A program made the position numbers and the translations under genes. The notes beneath the pieces are model-generated. The model searched no databases and had not been told where the DNA came from. It saw only the letters and a list, made by a program, of their open reading frames with translations. Positions 1 to 9,350 of a DNA stretch of 64,000 nt are shown piece after piece (the stretch's first letter is position 1; each line of letters begins with the position of its first letter). The stretch is from a virus. Where the stretch lies: the IMG/VR virus record IMGVR_UViG_3300045747_000454, positions 52,034 to 116,033 of that record; one strand, given 5' to 3'.

Positions 1-4
1 TAGG

Positions 5-12
5 CTATTTAT
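5..12 (-). promoter_or_regulatory. late promoter box (ATAAATAG, minus strand)
   Basis: On the minus strand this reads CC-ATAAATAG-CC, the same TAAATA-centred box found ahead of nearly all structural genes here and close to the T4 late consensus TATAAATA. It would drive a leftward gene lying outside the window. Confidence 0.6.
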
Positions 13-39
13 GGCATTGCGAGATTTCAAAAAGTTGGG

Positions 40-531
40 TTACGGTAGGACGGCGTCCTTACGAATCAGCCAGACGCGCGTGACATCCTTACTCCAAGCC
101 TTGATGACATTCTTAGACCAACTGCGAAAGTTGGCGTCGTCAACCTTCTCGAGGTCCGTGACTCGAACGTAGCCGAGCTGCGCCGCGTGCCGCCCGACTA
201 TAGCATCGTAGAGCTTGACTCGGCTTAGCTCGCTGTTCTTGGAGCTGAAGCCAATGCCAAGTGGCTTGTTCTCGGCGACGGCTTTCTTCAACACGTCAAA
301 GACCGTGCTGAGAATGCGCAGAGCAACGATCCTGTCGGCTGGACTATCGCCAATCAGATCCCACGTTCCCTTTCGCTTGAAATCGACGATGTAGGTCTGA
401 CCACCCTGCCACCAATCGAGCGTGATAATGACAAGCTCATTCGAGCCATCCAGAAAGTGCGCCTCAATGCTCTTGTTGTTCTCTTCAACCTCGTACTTGT
501 ACGGAGAGTCAAGCAGCTCTTGCAGAATCAT
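40..531 (-). CDS. hypothetical protein with internal-protein-like N-terminus
   Basis: A 163-residue protein of unknown function. I place the start at the ATG at 531-529 because it overlaps the stop of the gp6 gene (ATGA junction); the frame is open further upstream only as a shadow of gp6. The N-terminus (MILQELLDS) resembles the short leader shared by many other proteins in this window. The middle has aromatic beta-strand-like segments, and a stretch around residues 103-127 (S-R-V-K-L-Y-D then G-R-H-A-A-Q-L-G-Y) looks like a compact conserved motif, but I do not recognise the family. It is translationally coupled to gp6, so it would be expressed late. Possible packaged or baseplate-associated protein; this is inference. 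Confidence 0.75.
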   Translation of the reverse strand: MILQELLDSPYKYEVEENNKSIEAHFLDGSNELVIITLDWWQGGQTYIVDFKRKGTWDLIGDSPADRIVALRILSTVFDVLKKAVAENKPLGIGFSSKNSELSRVKLYDAIVGRHAAQLGYVRVTDLEKVDDANFRSWSKNVIKAWSKDVTRVWLIRKDAVLP

Positions 532-3500
532 TTGACGGCCTGCCTGATCACGGTTGGCGTCAGAGCGTCGACGATCTCGATGTCGCCCAACTCTGCTGCG
601 GATTGAAGAATCTCGTCGATGCCTGACTCGACGGTGAACATCGCACCGAATGAGTTCGTGCTGTACGTTGGCACCAGCACGACCGTCGCCACGTCGGCAG
701 GCAAGCGCTGGTGAATCAGACTGGACAGCTCGGTGGCGTAGAACGTGTCGCCGAAGTCCCAAGTGTCGATGCTGAAGTACGTGTTGATGACGTTCAGAAT
801 CTCTTCCTTGATGCGCTCGTTCGTCAGCGTCGAGGACTGCGCACGAACGACCTTGAACTTGGCGCGCAGCTGAGGTTCAGCAAGACCACCGAAGAGCAGG
901 CGCAGCTTGCCTGGATGCAGCACGAGCGTGTCGCTCAGCATCTTGTTCTCAAGCAGATAGCCGTAGGTGTTGCGCAGGTCGAGCGGCGTCGGTGGCGTCG
1001 GAGCAGACAGCGAGGTGCCACGCACGTAGCTGATGACGTTGTCGTAGTAGCCGCGCGTCATCAGATAGGCGTCGTGAATGTTCGTTGGCGACGGATCGAT
1101 GACGTTCGTGAATGGTGTGAAGTGCTCCCACATGAAGTCGAGGCCCTTGTCGCTGTTCGACACGGACGACAGCTTTGGCATACGAAGGTTGCGCCCGTGC
1201 GTCAGCGAGTTGTTGATTGTGGCGCCAGCTTGCCAGGATCCAGGCGTCGGGTCAGCGGCAGACAGCACGGTTGGCGTTGCCAGCGAGAAGTACTCGTAGC
1301 TGTCGGCGGCAAATGTTTCAAACTGCAGCAGGCGATCAGGGATCAGGTCGCCAGAGGTGTCCTCATTCAGCAGGTCAGACGGCACGATTTCAAGCTGATT
1401 GACGTTGATCGATCCGCTTGAATCACGAACAGCACCGACAACGTCGTACAGCTGTGAAGTGCCAAGCGGCTGTCCAGCCGTGTCGAGATTGGAGCGCAGC
1501 ACCTTGACATTGTCGAAGACGCGCTTCTTAGTGTCGGTGTCGATGAGAACATCAAGATTGTTGTACCAAAAGCGAGTCGTTGGCGACTCGACGATGAGCT
1601 TGAAGTTGCGATGATTGACCTCGTAGCCAACGACTTGCAGCGTCGAGACGGCGCGAATCTTGCGAACGAAGATGACCCAGCTATGCTGCTTCAAACTCGT
1701 CGTTGTGGTGAAGACCTGCGGGTCTGCCATTGACGAGGCGAAGTCAACCATGCCTGGCGCTGACGCTGGCATGATCTGCCACCAACCATTCAGATTGACC
1801 TTGCAGGTCCACGTCGGACTGGCGGCACCGCTGGTTGCTGAGCGAAGAGACAGCACACCGGTTGCGCTGGTGTCGAGAATGAAGGCGTCACCTGCGACGA
1901 GCGTCGTCGTGCCCTGCGTCACGGTGAACATCGGAGTGCTGTTCGTGAAGCCAACAGGCTGAATGTCGTACTCACTGCCAATCTTGCCAGTCGGGAATGT
2001 CCCACGCAGATTGGAGCGCACAGCCAGCGTCAAACCATCAGCTTGAACTTCAATCGTCCAAACCTCACCAGCTTGCCAGAATCCGCTTGCAACCCAAGTG
2101 CCGTTGATTGCAATGGTACCATTGCCGATTGCAGCGAGCGTGCGATTGTAGCGCAGTCCAAAGTAGTCTTGAGCAGCGACCGATTGAATGCCTGAGCCAG
2201 TGTCGCCAGGTGGCGACTTGTTGATGCTGTCGATGGTGCGTGGCAGCGTCGCATCGTAGAGGTTGCCATCGTCCTCAGCGTTTGGACCTTGAACTGGAAT
2301 GACGCCGAGCAGCGTGCCGTTGGCGTCAACAACTCGATTCAGCGGCTCGCCGTACCAGTGACGGTCGATGAGGCCCTGCATCGCAGTCTTCTCCTTGAGC
2401 GAGCCGTTGCCAGCAAAGCCAAGAACGGTATCGACCTTGGTCGTGGAGCCGACGATGTTGTATGGTCGAGCGCGATTGTCCTCGATGAACTTGCGGCGGG
2501 GCGCCGACACAACACCACGAGTGGCTGGGTCAGTTGCCGAAATGTGCAGCAGCAGGTCAACGACGCCTGGCTCCTTGAGCAGCGGTTCGATGACGTCATC
2601 GATGAGACCCTTGCCAGACACGCTCGTCGTGATCGTGTTCATCGTCATGACGTAGCGCATGACCAGGTCGTCGCCGAACAGCTTGACATTCTCGTACTGA
2701 CCTGATGCGTCGTTCCAGTCGATGTACTTTGGCTGTCCAGCGAAGGTGCGATTGATCGTTTTGAGGCGAAGGATGGTTGGGTCCTTCAGCAGAAACGTGT
2801 TGTAGTCCTGCCCATTGACCATGCGGTTCTGAGCGTAGTAGGTTGCCGGCGCTGAGCGACGAACGTGCTCAATCGACTCGGTGGCTGAACCATTCTGCAG
2901 CGTCGAGGTCAGACTGAACGTCATCGTGATCGATTCGGCGTTGCCGAGCGTCGACGTGTAGTTCAGCGCCATCACCTGATTCGAAATGCGATTCTTCTGA
3001 ATGACGATGCTGCGGTTCGCTGACTGACGAAGCCAGAAGCGATACGAGCCGATCGGCGCGTCAGAGAAGTCACCATCGCCAAAGATGACGGTGACCTGAT
3101 CATTCTCGCGAGTATCGACCTCGAACTTCTTGCGAGTGCTGCGAATGTCGTTGAAGACCAGATTCTGCTCAGCGACTGTATCAACCTGCTGCCAACGCTC
3201 TGCCACGCTGCCATTCAACGCCAGACCTTGAACCCAGACGTCAGTGTGATTGACGTTCTCAGGATCGAAGTCGAGGCGACGATTTGGAAGGCGCTGCGTG
3301 ATGTCGTAGTCGATGCGCGTCAGAATGCCCTGCTTCGTGAAGAACAGAAAGCCAGTGTAGTCTGAGCCGTCGCCAATACCGTCGTTGGCGTACATGATTG
3401 AGAGCGGCGCTTGAAGGTCAGGCTCACGCTCGAACGGACCATTGTCGTCGACGTCAGCTGACACGATTTCCATGTTGAACGACTCGAGACCAGTTGACGC

Positions 3501-4094
3501 CTTGTAGGCGAACACCGCATTACGCAGAGTGGCAGGGTCGTTGCGCAGCGCGTAAAGGTCAAACACGACATCGCCAACCGTCTGTGTCTTCTGTGGTTGG
3601 CCGAGACGCGAACGAAGAATACGGTTCATGACGAGCGTGAACTGCTCCTTCCAATTCACGTTGTTCGCATCGTTCCACGTGATGGTTAGACCAGAGAGGT
3701 CGACGCCACGACTGTCGATGACGCGCTCGGTCGTCGAGACGGTGGTGACCTTCACCAGACCACGCACTGGAATGTTGCGCGTCGCCTTGTAGCTGATGAG
3801 CTTGGCGAGCTTGAGAATCGACTGCTTGCGCTGCGCCGTCGTGATGAAGTTCTCGTGCGCAACCATGTCGACACGGTAGGCGAGCTGCTCGGCGATGTAC
3901 GCAAACAACTCGAGCATCGCGATGAACTCAGACGACTGAATGTAGTCGTTGAACTGCTCGGGATAGTACGTGCGCGTGTAGTCAACCAGCGACTGCTTGA
4001 TTGTGTCGAAGTCGTACGAAACGAAGGAGACTGCGTTGAAAGCCTGATAGATCTTGTCCCAGGTTTCAGCGGAGTAGGTTGTGCGAAGCGCCAT
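528..4094 (-). CDS. 6: baseplate wedge protein gp6
   Basis: A 1188-residue protein matching the T4 gp6 baseplate wedge family (T4 gp6 is 660 residues; many relatives of T4 have much longer versions). gp6 forms the dimeric ring that binds gp25 and gp53 and drives the hexagon-to-star baseplate change. The N-terminal 150 residues (ISYKATRNIPVRG, YYPEQFNDYIQSSEF, MVAHENF region) carry the typical gp6/gpJ start, and the C-terminus (YFSIDTWDFGDTFYATELSS) the typical gp6 end. The central several hundred residues are extra beta-rich insertions. The gene follows gp25 in the T4 order and has its own late promoter box 26 bases upstream. Family call is confident; the role of the insertions is unknown. 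Confidence 0.92.
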   Translation of the reverse strand: MALRTTYSAETWDKIYQAFNAVSFVSYDFDTIKQSLVDYTRTYYPEQFNDYIQSSEFIAMLELFAYIAEQLAYRVDMVAHENFITTAQRKQSILKLAKLISYKATRNIPVRGLVKVTTVSTTERVIDSRGVDLSGLTITWNDANNVNWKEQFTLVMNRILRSRLGQPQKTQTVGDVVFDLYALRNDPATLRNAVFAYKASTGLESFNMEIVSADVDDNGPFEREPDLQAPLSIMYANDGIGDGSDYTGFLFFTKQGILTRIDYDITQRLPNRRLDFDPENVNHTDVWVQGLALNGSVAERWQQVDTVAEQNLVFNDIRSTRKKFEVDTRENDQVTVIFGDGDFSDAPIGSYRFWLRQSANRSIVIQKNRISNQVMALNYTSTLGNAESITMTFSLTSTLQNGSATESIEHVRRSAPATYYAQNRMVNGQDYNTFLLKDPTILRLKTINRTFAGQPKYIDWNDASGQYENVKLFGDDLVMRYVMTMNTITTSVSGKGLIDDVIEPLLKEPGVVDLLLHISATDPATRGVVSAPRRKFIEDNRARPYNIVGSTTKVDTVLGFAGNGSLKEKTAMQGLIDRHWYGEPLNRVVDANGTLLGVIPVQGPNAEDDGNLYDATLPRTIDSINKSPPGDTGSGIQSVAAQDYFGLRYNRTLAAIGNGTIAINGTWVASGFWQAGEVWTIEVQADGLTLAVRSNLRGTFPTGKIGSEYDIQPVGFTNSTPMFTVTQGTTTLVAGDAFILDTSATGVLSLRSATSGAASPTWTCKVNLNGWWQIMPASAPGMVDFASSMADPQVFTTTTSLKQHSWVIFVRKIRAVSTLQVVGYEVNHRNFKLIVESPTTRFWYNNLDVLIDTDTKKRVFDNVKVLRSNLDTAGQPLGTSQLYDVVGAVRDSSGSINVNQLEIVPSDLLNEDTSGDLIPDRLLQFETFAADSYEYFSLATPTVLSAADPTPGSWQAGATINNSLTHGRNLRMPKLSSVSNSDKGLDFMWEHFTPFTNVIDPSPTNIHDAYLMTRGYYDNVISYVRGTSLSAPTPPTPLDLRNTYGYLLENKMLSDTLVLHPGKLRLLFGGLAEPQLRAKFKVVRAQSSTLTNERIKEEILNVINTYFSIDTWDFGDTFYATELSSLIHQRLPADVATVVLVPTYSTNSFGAMFTVESGIDEILQSAAELGDIEIVDALTPTVIRQAVK

Positions 4095-4119
4095 GAAGAA
4101 TGTCCTGTGTGAGCGTCAG

Positions 4120-4127
4120 CTATTTAT
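4120..4127 (-). promoter_or_regulatory. late promoter box for gp6 (ATAAATAG, minus)
   Basis: Minus strand reads TC-ATAAATAG-CTG, overlapping the last codons of gp25 and lying 26 bases before the gp6 ATG. It matches the late-promoter box seen throughout the window. Confidence 0.65.
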
Positions 4128-4516
4128 GATCCAACGGGGAACGTGAGCTTGAGCGTTTCCTTCGTGTTCAGGCGAAGGTAGATGACGTCAACAAAGGCGA
4201 CGATGGCGTTGTTGTCTGGCAGCGCCATGACGGCAATGTCAACCATCTGAAGGCGAGGGTCGTACTCAATGACCATTCGCAAATCGTCCTCAACGACTTT
4301 CAGGCTTCGCTCGTCAAGTGGCTCGAACGCCATCATCGGAATGCGCGTGCCGAAGTTCGGTTGCATGACGCGCTCGCCAGGCGTCGTGTAGATATGGTTG
4401 AGCAGATCACGCTTCACGGTTTCGAAGTCGGTGGTCGTGAACGGACCACCACGCGTCTCGTAGCTGCTCGCAGTGGAAAAACCACGGTAGATTGCTGCAT
4501 TAGGATTGAAGGACAT
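4124..4516 (-). CDS. 25: baseplate wedge protein gp25
   Basis: A 130-residue protein of the GPW/gp25 family (T4 gp25 is 132 residues). gp25 sits in the baseplate wedge core with gp6 and gp53 and is thought to seed sheath polymerisation. The family pattern is visible: a TTTDFETVKRDLLNHI helix, then T-P-G-E-R-V-M-Q-P-N-F-G-T-R-I-P, followed by the E-x-D-P-R loop (IEYDPRLQ) that replaces the EPR motif. Gene order gp5-like, gp25, gp6 supports the call. Confidence 0.93.
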   Translation of the reverse strand: MSFNPNAAIYRGFSTASSYETRGGPFTTTDFETVKRDLLNHIYTTPGERVMQPNFGTRIPMMAFEPLDERSLKVVEDDLRMVIEYDPRLQMVDIAVMALPDNNAIVAFVDVIYLRLNTKETLKLTFPVGS

Positions 4517-4519
4517 ACG

Positions 4520-5644
4520 TTACGCTTTCCAGTTTGGGCCACGCTTGCCCGTAGTGCCAGGCCTCGGCCAGGGCTCGTGATCAGGCACGATGGTAGGTTT
4601 ATCAGCGCACTTCGCCTCGGTGGCCTTGGGACCGTTCAGTTGAATCGCTGTGCCAGTCAGGAACAGAATGCCCTTCGACAGAATGTTGAACTTCACGCCA
4701 GACGTCAGGTCAAGACCACCGTCACCAGAAAGTGAAACATCCTCGCACGCCGTCATGCGCGCGTGCCCAGTCGCGTTGAGGTTCAGATTCTTGCCAGCCT
4801 GAAGATTGATGTTGCCAAGCGCCGACACGTTGAAGTCACCGCCAGTCGACATGCTGATAGCCTCGGCTGCGTAGATGTGCACGTGGCCATCAGCGTCGAG
4901 CTCGACCCAAGTCTTGCCCTGCGCCGTCGAGACGTAGATGCGCTCGTTGGCGTCGTCGAAGATGACCTGATGCCCTTCAGCAGTCTTGATGCGAATGCGA
5001 GCAAAGCGGGCATCGTCCTGCAGAATGATGGCGTGTCGCCCAGGCGTCGTAATGCAGTAGGTCTGTGGGTCAAGCCCAGTGCTCTCGGTATCCTTGTCCT
5101 TGACCGTGGCAGTGCGCGTCGAGTAGCCCTCTGCGTCAGACTTGTCCGTCAGCGCCTGCGCAGCCTGTCGCTCGTAGGCGCCACGCGTCTTGGCAATCGA
5201 ATCACCGAGCTTGCCGTTGAACTGCGCCTTCAGATTTGAGGCGGCTGGTTCAATCGTCTCGAAGGTGTCTGACACTGGGGCACCACCATCCTTGTTGCGA
5301 CCGGCAGGCAGCGAGCGATTCGTGTGCACATCGAAGTATGAGCCCATGTAGACGCGCAGGCTCGGGTCGTCGTAGAGGAAACCGATGATGACGTGAGCGC
5401 CGACGCGCGGCACAGCCCACAGTCCGTAGGCGACTGGTCCAGTCGCCTTGGCGCCGCTGCCACCGCCAGCGTAGTCCTCAGCAGAGCCAGCTAGCTGCGA
5501 GGTGTAGAGAACCCACGGCAGCGTGTTGACGTCGAACGAGGTCAGGTCGCCATCGATTGACGGACACCAGACCTTGAAGCGACCCATCTCTTGTGGGTCA
5601 GCCGTTTCAACAACTACGCCCTCAACTAGTCCTGGCAAATTCAC
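4520..5644 (-). CDS. 5: gp5-type central spike (OB-fold plus beta-helix, no lysozyme domain)
   Basis: A 374-residue protein with an N-terminal OB-fold of the gp5/gpV/VgrG type (residues about 1-110: G-x-V-E, G-R-F-K-V-W-C-P, W-V-L-Y-T, V-P-R-V-G-A-H-V-I-I-G-F). Residues about 190-340 form short repeated strands (NINLQAGKNLNLNATG, DVSLSGDGGLDLTS) typical of the trimeric spike beta-helix. Unlike T4 gp5 there is no lysozyme domain between the two parts; residues 110-190 are a charged linker instead. It would sit at the tail tip and puncture the outer membrane. It overlaps the upstream hub gene by 4 bases. Confidence 0.82.
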   Translation of the reverse strand: MNLPGLVEGVVVETADPQEMGRFKVWCPSIDGDLTSFDVNTLPWVLYTSQLAGSAEDYAGGGSGAKATGPVAYGLWAVPRVGAHVIIGFLYDDPSLRVYMGSYFDVHTNRSLPAGRNKDGGAPVSDTFETIEPAASNLKAQFNGKLGDSIAKTRGAYERQAAQALTDKSDAEGYSTRTATVKDKDTESTGLDPQTYCITTPGRHAIILQDDARFARIRIKTAEGHQVIFDDANERIYVSTAQGKTWVELDADGHVHIYAAEAISMSTGGDFNVSALGNINLQAGKNLNLNATGHARMTACEDVSLSGDGGLDLTSGVKFNILSKGILFLTGTAIQLNGPKATEAKCADKPTIVPDHEPWPRPGTTGKRGPNWKA

Positions 5645-7680
5645 TTCGTCTCCTTAGCTGGTGTTCCTTGAGTCGCTGGACCTGCGGCGGCAATCTTGTT
5701 GCCGCCGAAGATGTTGTGCGAGTAGAGCTCGAGCGTCTGCGTGAAATTGTGCCCAGTAAACTCATTCGACACCTTGAACACCGTATAGTAGCAGTCGGTC
5801 AGCACGCTGGTAGCGTAGTCGCCGTCTAGCTCAGTGTTGGTCTTGAAGTCGACGTTCGGACCCATGACCTTGACGCGAACGAAGACTGGCGAGGCGATGT
5901 AAGAAGCTTCAGACAGCGCAGATTCTTGCATCTTGAACTTGCCATTACCCTTACCCTCAAAGCCGAGGCGAGCAATGCGAGCGTCGAGGTCAGCACGATA
6001 CTTCAGCACGCCGTCTGCATCGCCCGCTGGCCTGTGGTCGAGCAGCGTGTCGATGTTGAACTTGTGCAGAATTTCTGGATTGCCCTTAATGCGCATCGCC
6101 ACGGTAATTGGCGAGCCAGCGTAGAACTTTGTGAGGTTAGCTGTGTAGCGCTGCGCCTCTTGCTGTTGCTCTAGCTGCTTGGCGCCAGATGCCATCTCGT
6201 CGCTTATCTTCTTGAAGTTCATCTTGACCGCGTCCGTGTCAAGCGGCATCAACAGCGGGTCCTTCGGACGAGTGTAGAGCAGGTCCTCAATGGCGCGCTT
6301 CACGTCGTCTGATTGCGTCTTGTCGGCAGCAACGCGCAGCGCTCCATCACCCATGCGCAGATTGGAGGCAAGCAGAAACTGAAAGTCTTGAACCTTCATC
6401 TCGAACTCAAGAATGTCCTTGTTCGCGCCGGTGAAGATGTAATCGTATTCGATGAAGTTCTGTGGAACGCGCTTCTCGGTGCCAGTCGTACCGTCTGGCA
6501 CAAGCTTGTACCAACGAGCTTCCTTCTCGCTGACGGTCGTTGGCGTTGACTTCTGATGCAGAAAGACGTTCGGCACCTCGAACTCGTAGACGTCAATGTG
6601 AACTGTGAGCGTTTCTTCATCGCTTGTGATGCCGACCAAATGCTTGTAGAATTTGATGGAGCCTTCTTTGATTGAGTCGCGCTGTTGAAAGTTGCCGAGC
6701 TTGGCAATCTCTGGGACCTGCACGAAGATGAGGTCGAGCGCCTTAGTCAGCGAGGTCCCTGGTGGTACGGCGCTGTACGATGTGGCAACCTTGCCAGCCT
6801 TCTCATCTGCCGCCTTCTTGGCGTCAATAGCACGCTGAGCAGCATCACGAATGCGCTCCTCCGCCTTGCCAGACACGCCGCCCGCAAATGTCATGTCATT
6901 CCAGGCGTCTGGAATCGTGATTTGATACTGCACCATTCGTCCAGTCGTCTTCGTACTGCCAGTGCCATTCAGCACGCCTTGAACTGCGCCGTAGTACTCT
7001 TTTGAGACCGCGTTCAATCGGTCGTTGAGACTTTTGATGGCGCTGCTGAGCTTGTTGTCTTCTGACTTGTACGACGTTGCCGTTGAGACCGTGAGAAAGC
7101 GACCGAAGCGATTGACATTGAAGTTCATGTTTGGCATGAACTCGAGCGTGTAGGTGCCACGCCCAAAGTCGAGATTGATGTCCATGCGATTCAGATGCAT
7201 TGGAATCGTTTCAGACTGCACAGTCTCTGATGAGCCGTCTGGATGGTGGCCGACGAAGATGGTGCGCAGCATGAAGACCATGCCATCGTAGTTTGTCTGC
7301 AGCTGCTTGTCCATCAACCACTGCATGAAGTTGCCGAAAGAGATGCCGACGCTGTCGAGAATCTGCATCGATAGGTCAGTCGCCAGATTCGACGTTGCCG
7401 CACCGGCCTGCAACCCATTGACGTACACATCGTACTTCAGCGATTCAACGGTGAATTGTCCGAAGCGGCGTGTGTCGAGAACAAGATACACGTCGTCATT
7501 GACGCCACCAACGCTGATTGGCGCGCCAAGATAGGTGGCAGCGTCGATAGCTTCAAGCGTGGCTTGCTTAAAGGATGAGTTCGCAAAGTTGAGTGCAGTC
7601 TGCGTCGTTCGGCAGGCCACGAGAATGTAGTGAATCGAGTACGACGAAAAGTCGTCAAGTGGATTTTTGATGTATGGCAT
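5641..7680 (-). CDS. baseplate hub protein (gp27 position)
   Basis: A 679-residue protein encoded directly before the gp5-type spike and coupled to it. In T4 the spike is carried by the gp27 hub trimer, so position suggests a hub role. The N-terminus (MPYIKNPLDDFSSYSIHYIL) and repeated strands around residues 40-220 look like tail-tube-fold hub domains; residues 220-320 contain an Ala/Lys/Glu-rich helical stretch. I do not see a clear residue-level match to T4 gp27 (391 residues), so the product name rests on context and general look. Confidence 0.6.
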   Translation of the reverse strand: MPYIKNPLDDFSSYSIHYILVACRTTQTALNFANSSFKQATLEAIDAATYLGAPISVGGVNDDVYLVLDTRRFGQFTVESLKYDVYVNGLQAGAATSNLATDLSMQILDSVGISFGNFMQWLMDKQLQTNYDGMVFMLRTIFVGHHPDGSSETVQSETIPMHLNRMDINLDFGRGTYTLEFMPNMNFNVNRFGRFLTVSTATSYKSEDNKLSSAIKSLNDRLNAVSKEYYGAVQGVLNGTGSTKTTGRMVQYQITIPDAWNDMTFAGGVSGKAEERIRDAAQRAIDAKKAADEKAGKVATSYSAVPPGTSLTKALDLIFVQVPEIAKLGNFQQRDSIKEGSIKFYKHLVGITSDEETLTVHIDVYEFEVPNVFLHQKSTPTTVSEKEARWYKLVPDGTTGTEKRVPQNFIEYDYIFTGANKDILEFEMKVQDFQFLLASNLRMGDGALRVAADKTQSDDVKRAIEDLLYTRPKDPLLMPLDTDAVKMNFKKISDEMASGAKQLEQQQEAQRYTANLTKFYAGSPITVAMRIKGNPEILHKFNIDTLLDHRPAGDADGVLKYRADLDARIARLGFEGKGNGKFKMQESALSEASYIASPVFVRVKVMGPNVDFKTNTELDGDYATSVLTDCYYTVFKVSNEFTGHNFTQTLELYSHNIFGGNKIAAAGPATQGTPAKETK

Positions 7681-8052
7681 TTAGACGATTGGGAGAATAG
7701 CGATTGGAACTTCGCGAGTCGAGGCAACGCCGCCAGGCGTTCCGGCAAGCAGCGCTTGCAAACGAGACTTCGACGGCATATTGAGAACGACGCCCTCGGT
7801 GATCTCGCCATATGGGTCAAGAATGTTGTTGTACTGAGCGACGACCCACCACACGCGAGGTTCGTTGTAGAACATGGTTGTGATGAGGTCGAGGCGTCCG
7901 ACTAGCGCCTTCTCAACGACGTAGGTCGTGTCGTCGATGTTCAACGAGAAGCCGATGCGATCCCACCACTCAATGGCGTTGGCATTGACCTCGGTTGTCC
8001 CGCCGCTTACGTAACGAGACGTTTTCACTAGAGTGCTATTCTTTTCGGCCAT
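7681..8052 (-). CDS. 53: baseplate wedge protein gp53
   Basis: A 123-residue protein of the gp53 type, the smallest wedge core subunit, related in fold to LysM-like tail proteins. The signature is F-Y-N-E-P-R-V-W-W-V-V-A-Q-Y-N-N-I-L-D-P-Y-G-E-I followed by G-x-x-L-N-M-P-S-x-S-R-L. I start it at the ATG at 8052-8050, whose A is shared with the upstream stop (TGATG); the TTG one codon earlier is less likely. T4 gp53 is 196 residues, so this is a short version. Confidence 0.8.
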   Translation of the reverse strand: MAEKNSTLVKTSRYVSGGTTEVNANAIEWWDRIGFSLNIDDTTYVVEKALVGRLDLITTMFYNEPRVWWVVAQYNNILDPYGEITEGVVLNMPSKSRLQALLAGTPGGVASTREVPIAILPIV

Positions 8053-9350
8053 CAATCGCCTCCGTCAATTCCAAAGCTACCGGTCTGTTGCAGCGAGCCA
8101 ATCTTCAGCGTGGTTGGAATCTTAGCTGTAGCGTTTGAAATCAATTCAGACGCCTTGGCTTGCGCCTGCGCCATGAATGAAGGTCCATTCAGCATCGAGC
8201 CGGCGAATGCTGGGTCGATGGCTGGTGTTATTCCAGACAACGTTGCTCCGCTGGTGTCCGTGAGATACTTCGGATCCTGCATCAGCTTATTTGGCATAGT
8301 CACTGTCTGAGCCTCTTGCTTGTTAGCCGCTGCGTGTGGTGAGGTCGGACCAGCTGTGTCTTCGTTTGCCGGCGCCTTGAAGGCGTCTGCGTAAAAGCCA
8401 AGACGATACCGATCAAGATTGAAGTTGTTGAACTCCGTCGTACTGTAGCTCTCGGTCAGATTGATGGCCACCGACATCACGGCAGGGAATGGTGTCTTTG
8501 GCTCCGATGACGGTTTGTTCAACTTCTGCGGGTCAGTCTCGTTGTCAATGTCGATTGGGTCCCAGGCAGGAAGATAGTCAACGTCCTTTGGCCAAGTCCA
8601 GTTCAGCGTGGTGACAACCACCGGCACCTCACCGACAAGACCGCGTAGACCCTTCAGCTTGAGCACTGGCGGTGGCGCACCGATCTTGCCCTTGAACTGC
8701 GGGTCCTTTGCGGTGGCGGCACCGAAGTACGGCATGACCCAAGCGCGCAGTCGAAAGATATTGCGAAGATTGATTGATGCCTCAGCCGAGGTGCGCGAGA
8801 TGAACATGCAGTTCAGATTCCAAGTCGTGCTGTCTGTGCCCTTGTACTTTTGAAAGGCACCTGGAAACTGTGGTGGTGCAACTGCGTCATACTGCGCACC
8901 GCGATTCTCAACGATGTCAGGCAGCACGACGAACTCCATGACGTAGCCCTCGCTGTCGGTCAGCGAGACGATGTGCTCCTTGTCGAGCATCACCACACCA
9001 GACAAAGCTTTCGCCTGAGCGGCTGTCGTAGTGGAGGTGCCAATCGCGCTGCTTGGAACTAACGCGCCAGGATTGGCGCCGCCGAGCGCACCAATCTTCT
9101 TCTGCGCATCGCCAATCTTCAAACCAAAGCCAGCTGCGATTGCTGCCGCACCCTCCTTAGCCTTGGTCGGAAGGTTGCTGAGTGAGAAGCCGCCGACCTG
9201 ATACTTTGTAGCTTCGTTTGCGAGGCTTGCAAGACGCTGTCCAGCTGACTGCATCTCTGGATTGTCGCCGCTCTCGGCAATGGCTCGAGCAGCCTTGTCA
9301 GCGATTGATTCACCTGCCGCTGGCAGCTTAAATGCTCCGTAGTCTTCCAT
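8052..9350 (-). CDS. 48: gp48-like baseplate tail-tube cap
   Basis: A 432-residue protein. The first 125 residues are Ala-rich and low in structure. The central part (about 135-310) carries a tube-fold pattern: ISLTDSEGYVMEF-like strand pairs, W-V-M-P-Y-F-G, P-P-P-V-L-K-L-K-G-L-R-G, then W-P-K-D-V-D-Y-L and a P-F-P-A-V-M-S-V-A-I-N-L-T-E-S-Y strand, all resembling gp48 of T4-type phages, which caps the hub and with gp54 starts the tail tube. Next to gp53 and the hub gene, this fits. The call gp48 versus gp54 is by resemblance only. Confidence 0.65.
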   Translation of the reverse strand: MEDYGAFKLPAAGESIADKAARAIAESGDNPEMQSAGQRLASLANEATKYQVGGFSLSNLPTKAKEGAAAIAAGFGLKIGDAQKKIGALGGANPGALVPSSAIGTSTTTAAQAKALSGVVMLDKEHIVSLTDSEGYVMEFVVLPDIVENRGAQYDAVAPPQFPGAFQKYKGTDSTTWNLNCMFISRTSAEASINLRNIFRLRAWVMPYFGAATAKDPQFKGKIGAPPPVLKLKGLRGLVGEVPVVVTTLNWTWPKDVDYLPAWDPIDIDNETDPQKLNKPSSEPKTPFPAVMSVAINLTESYSTTEFNNFNLDRYRLGFYADAFKAPANEDTAGPTSPHAAANKQEAQTVTMPNKLMQDPKYLTDTSGATLSGITPAIDPAFAGSMLNGPSFMAQAQAKASELISNATAKIPTTLKIGSLQQTGSFGIDGGD

